Positions 1 through 5,070 of a stretch of DNA of 5,070 nt are shown piece by piece. Under the pieces are notes generated by a model. That model ran no database searches. It was not told the origin of the DNA and saw only the letters and a list, made by a program, of their open reading frames with translations. Numbering within the stretch: the first letter of the stretch is position 1; each line of letters opens with the position of its first letter. Both the position numbers and the translations under genes were made by a program. This DNA is from Archangium sp. (lineage in GTDB: Bacteria > Myxococcota > Myxococcia > Myxococcales > Myxococcaceae). The DNA lies in NCBI GenBank assembly GCA_016793525.1, contig JAEUJT010000122.1, forward strand, positions 1 to 5,070, in the 5' to 3' direction.

Positions 1-48
1 ACCCACCCACCCGAAAACTCGCAGACGGCGTGCCACCGGCTCTTTAAT

Positions 49-2259
49 ATGCGGTCTGTGACGCGCGTCTTCGTTTTCGGTGTGTTGAGCCTGGCCGCGG
101 TGGCTGCGGCGTTCCCCAAGCCGGCGGTGCGGGAGCGCGAGGCCCTGGTCCGGGCGCTCCAGTCGGTCATCGACACCACCCCCCTCAAGGGCGCGCGCGT
201 GTCAGTGCAGGTGAAGAGCCTCGACGATGGCAGTGTGGTGTACGCCCGCGACGCCGACGAGCTGCTCAACCCGGCCAGCAACGTGAAGCTGTTCACCTCG
301 GCGGCCGCGCTGGCCAAGCTGGGCCCCGACTTTCGCTTCGACACCGACTTTCTCGTCGACGCCGACTTCAAGGCTGGCAAAGACGGCAAGGCGAAGGCGC
401 TCTACATTCGCGGCAAGGGCGACCCATCGCTCACCACCGAGCGCCTCAGCGGCATCGTGTCTGACCTGGCGCACGCGGGCCTGATGGACGTGGCGGGCGA
501 CATCGTGCTCGACGAGTCGTACTTCGACGACGAGCGCAGCCCGCCTGGCTACGAGCAGGAGTCGGGCGACAAGGCCTACCTGGCCCCCACCGGCGCGGTG
601 TCGTTCAACTGGAACACCATCGGCGTGTACGTGAGGCCGGGCGATCGCGCGGGCACTCCGGCGACGTGTGAGCTCGAGCCCGCGAGCGACTACTTCACGG
701 TGGACTGCAAGGTGGTCACCGGCACGCGCACCCAGCGGCGATACACCGTCTCCATTGGGCCCGACGCCGAGCGCAACCGCCAGCACATCGAGGCCCGCGG
801 GGTGGTGCCGGTCGACAAGGGCGTGTGGTCGCAGTGGAAGAAGGTCGACGCGCCGGCGCTGTACTTCGGCCAGACGGTGAAGGCGCTCCTGGCGCAGCGC
901 GGGGTGAAGGTGAAGGGCCGGGTGCGCTTGGGAACGGTGCCGGCCAACGCGCGGTTGCTGTCGACGGCGCAGAGCGACACCCTCGACGTGGTGCTGAAGC
1001 GGTTGAACAAGACGTCGTCGAACTTCACCGCCGAGCAGCTGCTGAAGGTGCTGGGGGCCGAGGTGCTCGGCGCTCCAGGCACCACCGCCAAAGGCATTGA
1101 CGTGGTCGAGGCGTTTCTCGAGAGCGAAGTGGGTCTCGCGCGCGGCAGCTATGTGATGAAAAACGGCTCGGGGCTCAACGACACCAACCGCTTCTCGGCG
1201 TCGCAGACCAACAGGCTGCTGGCGACCATGGCTACGCGCTTTACGCTGATGCCCGAATACCTCTCCTCGCTGCCCATCGCGGGCAAAGACGGAACGTTGA
1301 AGTACCGGTTCGAAGGCTCCGAGGCGGTGTGGCGGCTGCGCGCGAAGACCGGCACGTTGGAGAACGTCTCCGCGCTCTCCGGCTATGTGCAGGCCGCGTC
1401 TGGTGAGCGCTTCGTCTTCTCGGTGATGGTCAACGACTTCCCCGGTCGGGCGAGCGCGGTGGTGCAGCACATCGACGCGCTGACGGCGGCCGTGGCGGCC
1501 TTCGGTACGCCGGGTGGCCCTGGGCAAGCGGTGGCCTCGATGATGGAGACCCCGTCGGTGGTGGGCCCTGCCGAAGCGCTCCAGGCGAGCCTCAAGGTGT
1601 ACGCGGGCCTCGCGCAGAAGGCCGAGCGTCGGCACGTGCCGTTCCTCCGCACCGCGTGGCGCAGCGAGCGAGACCCCGCGGTGCGGGCGCTCATCGCGGA
1701 GGCCCTGGTGCAGTCTGACCCGAAGGAGCCGTCACACGTGCGCATGTTCCTCGACTCGGTGTCGGCGTCTGATGACGTGTACGGGCGGCTCCGCTCGGCG
1801 TCGGAGGCCGCGGGCTTCAACCTGCCGGTGGTGCCGACGCTGGTCGAGCTGGCGGCCTCGGGCAACGGCGATGCGCAGGGGCGGGTGCTCGAGTTCGTGC
1901 GCGCCTCGGTGGGTGACGCGAAGGCCTGGGCGATGATGGCGGAGCAGGTGGCGGTGGTGGCCAACGATGCGCCGGTCGAGCTGCTGACCGCGCTCAAGGC
2001 CGCTTCTGACGCCGAGCGCGATGCAACCATCACCGCCCTCGTCGAAGGCTTCGTGAAGGCCGCCCAACCCGAAGCGCCGTTCTGGCAAGCGCTGCGCACG
2101 ATGCAGGGCGCGGCCGATGCCGAGCTCTCCGCGTTTGCGAAGGGCTTGGAGACGACGCTGGCGCAGCGAATCGCCGAGGCGAAGGCGCCGGTGGTGCCCG
2201 TCGTTGAAGTCCCAAAGCCGGCGGTACCGACCGGTGGAGCGACCGCTCCGGGTGGGTGA
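49..2259 (+). CDS. dacB: D-alanyl-D-alanine carboxypeptidase/endopeptidase, PBP4 class (peptidase S13), with C-terminal extension
   Basis: Exported penicillin-binding protein expected to trim or cleave peptidoglycan peptide cross-links in the periplasm (DD-carboxypeptidase/endopeptidase, the known activity of the PBP4 family). Residues 1-21 look like a signal peptide: basic start, hydrophobic FVFGVLSLAAVAAA, probable cleavage after AAA. All three catalytic motifs are visible: SNVK (nucleophile S77, K80), SSN (323-325) followed by FTAEQLLK as in family members, and KTG (433-435). The family blocks NGSGLND (372-378) and AGKDGTLKYR (411-420) are also present. The long gap between motifs 1 and 2 fits the inserted domains of PBP4 enzymes. 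The S13 domain ends near residue 486. The remaining ~250 residues are Ala-rich and helical, perhaps HEAT-like, ending in a Pro/Val/Gly tail (713-736). E. coli PBP4 is about 477 residues, so this protein is much longer. The ATG at 49 gives a sensible signal peptide but has no Shine-Dalgarno; GTG at 58 is an alternative. The gene converges on the PP2C gene. Confidence 0.93.
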   Translation: MRSVTRVFVFGVLSLAAVAAAFPKPAVREREALVRALQSVIDTTPLKGARVSVQVKSLDDGSVVYARDADELLNPASNVKLFTSAAALAKLGPDFRFDTDFLVDADFKAGKDGKAKALYIRGKGDPSLTTERLSGIVSDLAHAGLMDVAGDIVLDESYFDDERSPPGYEQESGDKAYLAPTGAVSFNWNTIGVYVRPGDRAGTPATCELEPASDYFTVDCKVVTGTRTQRRYTVSIGPDAERNRQHIEARGVVPVDKGVWSQWKKVDAPALYFGQTVKALLAQRGVKVKGRVRLGTVPANARLLSTAQSDTLDVVLKRLNKTSSNFTAEQLLKVLGAEVLGAPGTTAKGIDVVEAFLESEVGLARGSYVMKNGSGLNDTNRFSASQTNRLLATMATRFTLMPEYLSSLPIAGKDGTLKYRFEGSEAVWRLRAKTGTLENVSALSGYVQAASGERFVFSVMVNDFPGRASAVVQHIDALTAAVAAFGTPGGPGQAVASMMETPSVVGPAEALQASLKVYAGLAQKAERRHVPFLRTAWRSERDPAVRALIAEALVQSDPKEPSHVRMFLDSVSASDDVYGRLRSASEAAGFNLPVVPTLVELAASGNGDAQGRVLEFVRASVGDAKAWAMMAEQVAVVANDAPVELLTALKAASDAERDATITALVEGFVKAAQPEAPFWQALRTMQGAADAELSAFAKGLETTLAQRIAEAKAPVVPVVEVPKPAVPTGGATAPGG

Positions 2260-2301
2260 GTTGCTGAGTGGGTGAACGGGTGACCTGCTGAACAGCTGGC
2301 C
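2254..2301. repeat. Degenerate 8-bp tandem repeat, six units, across the dacB stop codon and convergent spacer
   Basis: Six consecutive octamers can be read without gaps: GGGTGAGT, TGCTGAGT, GGGTGAAC, GGGTGACC, TGCTGAAC and AGCTGGCC. The shared core is roughly (G/T)G(G/C)TGA(A/G)(C/T). The dacB stop codon TGA (2257-2259) lies inside the first unit, and the array fills most of the gap before the PP2C stop codon. The remaining spacer (2302-2330) contains an EcoRI-type GAATTC palindrome and no T-run. The period is visible directly; any function is unknown. It could be a slippage-born simple repeat tolerated between convergent genes. Confidence 0.5.
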
Positions 2302-2330
2302 GGGTTGAATTCGGAGCGCAGCCCCAGCCG

Positions 2331-3092
<762 letters not shown>

Positions 3093-3124
3093 GGCGGGCA
3101 GCGTCGTGCGGACGAGCGAAACGG

Positions 3125-3153
3125 AGTGAACCAACTCGGGGGGCGCAGGTCAA
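3125..3153 (-). promoter_or_regulatory. Possible sigma70-type promoter for the PP2C gene
   Basis: On the minus strand TTGACC (3153-3148, five of six matches to the -35 consensus) is followed after exactly 17 bp by TTCACT (3130-3125, only three of six matches to TATAAT). Transcription would begin near 3118 and give a leader of about 26 nt before the ATG at 3092. The weak -10 makes this tentative. If real, the phosphatase can be transcribed independently of the DUF192 gene. Confidence 0.27.
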
Positions 3154-3162
3154 AGCGGATTG

Positions 3163-3177
3163 TGCGTGGCTCACGCA
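3163..3177 (-). promoter_or_regulatory. Small inverted repeat between the DUF192 and PP2C genes
   Basis: TGCGTG and CACGCA form a perfect 6-bp inverted repeat around a 3-nt loop, about 18 bp beyond the DUF192 stop codon and about 10 bp upstream of the candidate -35 box of the phosphatase gene. It could be a weak terminator or attenuator for the DUF192 message, or an operator. There is no T-run after it on the minus strand, so a classical intrinsic terminator is not supported. Short repeats of this size also arise by chance in GC-rich DNA. Confidence 0.22.
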
Positions 3178-3195
3178 AGCACATTCGGCACCGCA

Positions 3196-3558
3196 TCAAG
3201 GGGTAGGGAGCTCGGCAAATGCAAGCGTGTCGCCGACCTGGGTGCCGCTGGCGGTGGCCAGACCGGCCGGGAGCTCGAGGACGCCGGCGGCGTCGGGGTA
3301 CCAGCGGCTCATCTTCCAGGGGGCCAAGGCGTGGCTCACATCGAGCACCGCGTAGCCCGGGCCGAGGAACAGCACGTCGATGGGCAGGCGCATGAAGAAG
3401 GTGTGCACCGAGGTGCATGGGGCCAGGTACAGCCCGCTCCCGACGGGGAAGTGGCGCACCCCCATCAGCCCCATGAAGCGCGCGGCGAACGAGGTCGCCT
3501 TCGCCACGTCGTCGCCCAACAACGTGTTGCGCGTGGCATTCGTGACGCGGTAGCGCAT
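3196..3558 (-). CDS. DUF192 family protein (small uncharacterised conserved protein)
   Basis: This 120-residue protein covers the whole length of the DUF192 family, whose biochemical role is not established. Family hallmarks visible: the N-terminal NATRNTLLGDDV strand (7-18), FAARFMGLMG (24-33), then PCTSVHTFFMRLPIDVLFL (47-65, the most conserved block, with C48 and H52), APWK (79-82), LELPAG (94-99) and GTQVGD (105-110). Many DUF192 proteins carry a signal peptide or lipoprotein signal; this one has none and should be cytoplasmic. The ATG at 3558 sits inside a GCATGC palindrome and is the natural start, since the family block begins right after it; upstream there is only a weak AGG on the minus strand. 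It is divergent from trmL, with almost no spacer, and lies upstream of the PP2C gene. Assignment to the family is firm; the function is unknown. Confidence 0.9.
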   Translation of the reverse strand: MRYRVTNATRNTLLGDDVAKATSFAARFMGLMGVRHFPVGSGLYLAPCTSVHTFFMRLPIDVLFLGPGYAVLDVSHALAPWKMSRWYPDAAGVLELPAGLATASGTQVGDTLAFAELPTP

Positions 3559-3581
3559 GCGGCGTGAAGCCTACCGTGCCG

Positions 3582-4049
3582 ATGCAGCCCGTGGATCCGC
3601 CGCTGACGTTGGTGCTGGTGTCCCCGCAGATCCCCCCCAACACCGGCAACGTCGCCCGCCTCTGCGCGTGCACCGGGTGCAAGCTGGTGCTGGTGGAGCC
3701 GCTGGGGTTCTCCATCGACGACAAGCAGCTCAAGCGCGCCGGCCTCGACTACTGGGACAAGGTGTTCCTCAAGCTGTACCCGAACTGGGACGCGTACGTG
3801 GCCGGCACGCCCGGCGCACGGCGGTTTTTGTTCACCGCGCTCACCGGTGAGTTCCACTGGAGCGTGAGGTACCAGCCGGGCGACCACCTCGTCTTTGGGG
3901 CGGAGACCACCGGGCTGCCCCACGACGTGCTCACCGGCTCCGAGGGCACGCCGCTCACGATTCCCATGTTGGGCGACCGACGGGGTTTGAACTTGTCAAC
4001 TTCTGTGGGCATCGCCGCGTACGAGGCGTTGCGGCAACTCTGGGGGTAG
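3582..4049 (+). CDS. trmL: tRNA (cytidine(34)-2'-O)-methyltransferase, SPOUT family (TrmL-like)
   Basis: SPOUT-class methyltransferase predicted to use S-adenosylmethionine to 2'-O-methylate the wobble nucleotide 34 of certain tRNA-Leu species, which helps decoding; this role is known from E. coli TrmL. Counting from the ATG at 3582 the product is 155 residues, close to the 157 of E. coli. Family blocks: PQIPPNTGNVARLCACTG near the N-terminus, EPLGFSIDDKQLKRAGLDYW (whole block matches the family), FGAETTGLP (cofactor-knot motif 2) and RRGLNLSTSVGIAAYEALRQ near the C-terminus (motif 3, with the conserved Asn). It has no extra RNA-binding domain, as expected for the compact TrmL group. A GTG at 3564 would add six residues; I prefer the ATG because it gives the usual short lead into the first strand. 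Neither start has a Shine-Dalgarno. The promoter must overlap the divergent DUF192 coding sequence. The next gene starts 14 bp after the stop. Confidence 0.93.
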   Translation: MQPVDPPLTLVLVSPQIPPNTGNVARLCACTGCKLVLVEPLGFSIDDKQLKRAGLDYWDKVFLKLYPNWDAYVAGTPGARRFLFTALTGEFHWSVRYQPGDHLVFGAETTGLPHDVLTGSEGTPLTIPMLGDRRGLNLSTSVGIAAYEALRQLWG

Positions 4050-4063
4050 ACTGCACGGTACGC

Positions 4064-5070
4064 ATGTCGACGTCGCCGGTCGCAGAAGCATTGTTCAAGG
4101 CCCACGCCGAGCGCGCGACGGGCTGGGTTACCGCCCTCGCCAACGGCCGCCGTGCGCGCTGGGCCTTTCGCGATGGTGACGTGGTCGCGCTCGATCTGGA
4201 GTTCGGGTTTCAGTCGCCGTGGCAGGGGTTGTTGGCTTCGAAGCAGCTGACCCCGGGGCAGTTCGATGCGCTTTGGGCTCGCGGAGATGCGGGGCGCGCG
4301 GCGCCAGAGGTGCTTGAAGACATTGAGGTCAGCGCCGAGCAGGCCTGGGTCGCGCGGGTGCTGGCGAGCGTACGGCGGGTCTCGCACCACGCCGAGGCCG
4401 TCGAGTTCGATGCAGCCCACGTCGATGGCGGCGAGGTGGTGTCGGGGTTTCAGGTGGTGCGCGCCGCGTTCGAGGCGGTTGGTGACCCCCCGGTCGAGGC
4501 GCCGTTTGTGCGTTTGCTGAAGGCTCCGGTCGGCGAGTCGTGGCGGCTGAGCGACGACGAGCTGGCGTTTTTGAACGGGTTCTCTGAGCTCCGGCAAGCG
4601 ACCGAGGCAACTCCGTCGCAGCGCGTGCTGCTCGACGTGTTGGCGCGCCAGGGCGTGGTGGAGTCGATCCCCGCCGAGGCGTGGCGTGAAGCCGAGCGCG
4701 CGAAGGAAGAGGAAGCGCGACGCCAAGAAGAGGCCGAGCGGCTCGTTCGTGAGGCGGAGGAGGCGGCCCAGCGCGCGAAGGAAGCCGAAGAGGCGCGGCT
4801 GGCAGAGGAGGAACGCCAGCGGTTCGAGGCTGAGGTCGCGGCCATCGCGGCCGAGCGCGCGCGGTTGGCTGAGGAGGAACGGCTCCAGCAGGAAGCGGAA
4901 GCGGCGCGTTTGGCCGAGGAAGAACGGCTCCAGCAGGAAGCGGAAGCGGCGCGGTTGGCTGAGGAAGAACGCCTCCGTCAGGAAGCGGAAGCGGCGCGGC
5001 TGGCTGAGGAAGAACGCCTCCGTCAGGAAGCGGAAGCGGCGCGGCTGGCTGAGGAAGAACGCCTTCGTCA
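4064..5070 (+). CDS. Large helical repeat protein with PATAN/DUF4388-like N-terminus (partial, runs off the window)
   Basis: An open frame of 335 complete codons runs from ATG 4064 past the right edge with no stop, so the C-terminus is missing. Residues ~15-105 look like a PATAN/DUF4388-type domain: TGWVTALANGRRARWAFRDG (19-38) matches its usual pattern of a strand, a basic turn and an F-x-x-G turn, followed by a GLLASKQLTPGQFDALW segment (55-71). Residues 162-201 resemble a small winged-helix-like module (LSDDELAFLNG, then LLDVLARQGVVES). From residue ~204 the chain becomes an uninterrupted, highly charged Glu/Ala/Arg helix, ending in 15-residue repeats (268 onward) of the form LAEEERL(Q/R)QEAEAAR. 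There is no signal peptide, so it is likely cytoplasmic. The gene lies 14 bp after trmL and may be co-transcribed; a run of five G lies 17 bp before the ATG, too far to be a good ribosome site. The domain calls come from pattern memory; the function is unknown, with a scaffold or spacer role the best guess. Confidence 0.85.
   Translation, partial: MSTSPVAEALFKAHAERATGWVTALANGRRARWAFRDGDVVALDLEFGFQSPWQGLLASKQLTPGQFDALWARGDAGRAAPEVLEDIEVSAEQAWVARVLASVRRVSHHAEAVEFDAAHVDGGEVVSGFQVVRAAFEAVGDPPVEAPFVRLLKAPVGESWRLSDDELAFLNGFSELRQATEATPSQRVLLDVLARQGVVESIPAEAWREAERAKEEEARRQEEAERLVREAEEAAQRAKEAEEARLAEEERQRFEAEVAAIAAERARLAEEERLQQEAEAARLAEEERLQQEAEAARLAEEERLRQEAEAARLAEEERLRQEAEAARLAEEERLR
4865..5070 (+). 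repeat. 45-bp in-frame tandem repeat (four full units plus a partial one, continuing beyond the window)
   Basis: Units begin at 4865, 4910, 4955, 5000 and 5045, each encoding 15 residues of the form LAEEERL(Q/R)QEAEAAR. Units 3 and 4 differ at only one base (the first, t versus c). Unit 1 differs from unit 2 at a few positions, and units 1-2 carry CTCCAG where 3-4 carry CTCCGT. A diverged relative of the unit is visible just upstream (residues 246-252). Identity rises toward the right edge, which suggests recent duplication. The array is cut by the window end, so the true copy number is unknown. Confidence 0.95.

Noticed and set aside
43..48. TTTAAT as a -10 promoter box for dacB
   Set aside because: It matches five of six consensus bases but touches the ATG, and no -35-like hexamer lies at 16-18 bp upstream. 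It would place the transcript start inside the gene.
601..615. SFN at residues 185-187 of DacB as the catalytic SxN motif
   Set aside because: In PBP4 enzymes the SxN motif follows the inserted domains and is followed by an Ala-Glu helix. SSN at 323-325 fits that; 185-187 belongs to the earlier conserved strand block with an N-x-N pattern.
202..1635. Long minus-strand open frame (477 codons) antisense to dacB
   Set aside because: It is rich in Arg, His, Val and Leu with no domain pattern, as expected from the complement of a GC-rich gene. The plus strand carries all the PBP4 motifs.
2236..2249. Stem GGAGC/GCTCC at the end of dacB as an intrinsic terminator
   Set aside because: The stem is only 5 bp, lies within the last codons, and is not followed by a T-run on either strand.
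3749..4726. Minus-strand open frame of 325 codons over trmL and the start of the repeat gene
   Set aside because: It spans two plus-strand genes with good family or domain signals, and its own product is Arg/His-rich without domain features.
4450..4845. Minus-strand Ser/Ala/Arg-rich open frame across the coiled-coil region
   Set aside because: The Ser-rich composition is what the complement of Glu/Ala/Arg repeat codons gives; there is no independent support.

Overview
The window is GC-rich bacterial DNA, almost fully coding. It reads as ordinary chromosome from a Myxococcota-type (delta-proteobacterial) organism. That placement is an inference from four things: strong G/C bias at third codon positions, a PP2C phosphatase that looks like the myxobacterial type, an N-terminal domain resembling the PATAN/DUF4388 domains common in that group, and an Ala/Glu/Arg-rich repeat protein. 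I see no tRNA, rRNA, CRISPR array, insertion sequence or phage gene.

Layout, left to right. (1) A plus-strand dacB-type gene encodes an exported penicillin-binding protein of the PBP4/S13 class, with an unusual C-terminal extension of about 250 residues. (2) A 71-bp convergent spacer follows, built largely from degenerate 8-bp tandem units. (3) On the minus strand lie a PP2C-family protein phosphatase and, upstream of it and in the same direction, a small DUF192 protein, separated by about 100 bp that holds a possible promoter and a small inverted repeat. (4) A very tight divergent junction (5 to 23 bp between start codons) leads to plus-strand trmL, a tRNA wobble-base 2'-O-methyltransferase. 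(5) A plus-strand gene starts 14 bp after trmL and runs off the right edge. It joins a roughly 200-residue globular N-terminus to a long charged helix made of near-identical 45-bp repeats.

The genes do not form an obvious single pathway. They cover cell-wall remodelling (dacB), Ser/Thr phosphorylation signalling (PP2C), tRNA modification (trmL) and two poorly understood proteins. trmL and the repeat gene could share a transcript because of their 14-bp spacing; DUF192 and PP2C may do so too, although a candidate promoter lies between them. None of the five genes has a convincing Shine-Dalgarno sequence close to its start.

I found no clear evidence of a new multi-gene system. The parts most worth a second look are the expanding coiled-coil/single-helix repeat gene at the right edge, the C-terminal extension of the PBP4-like enzyme, and the octamer repeat between the convergent genes.
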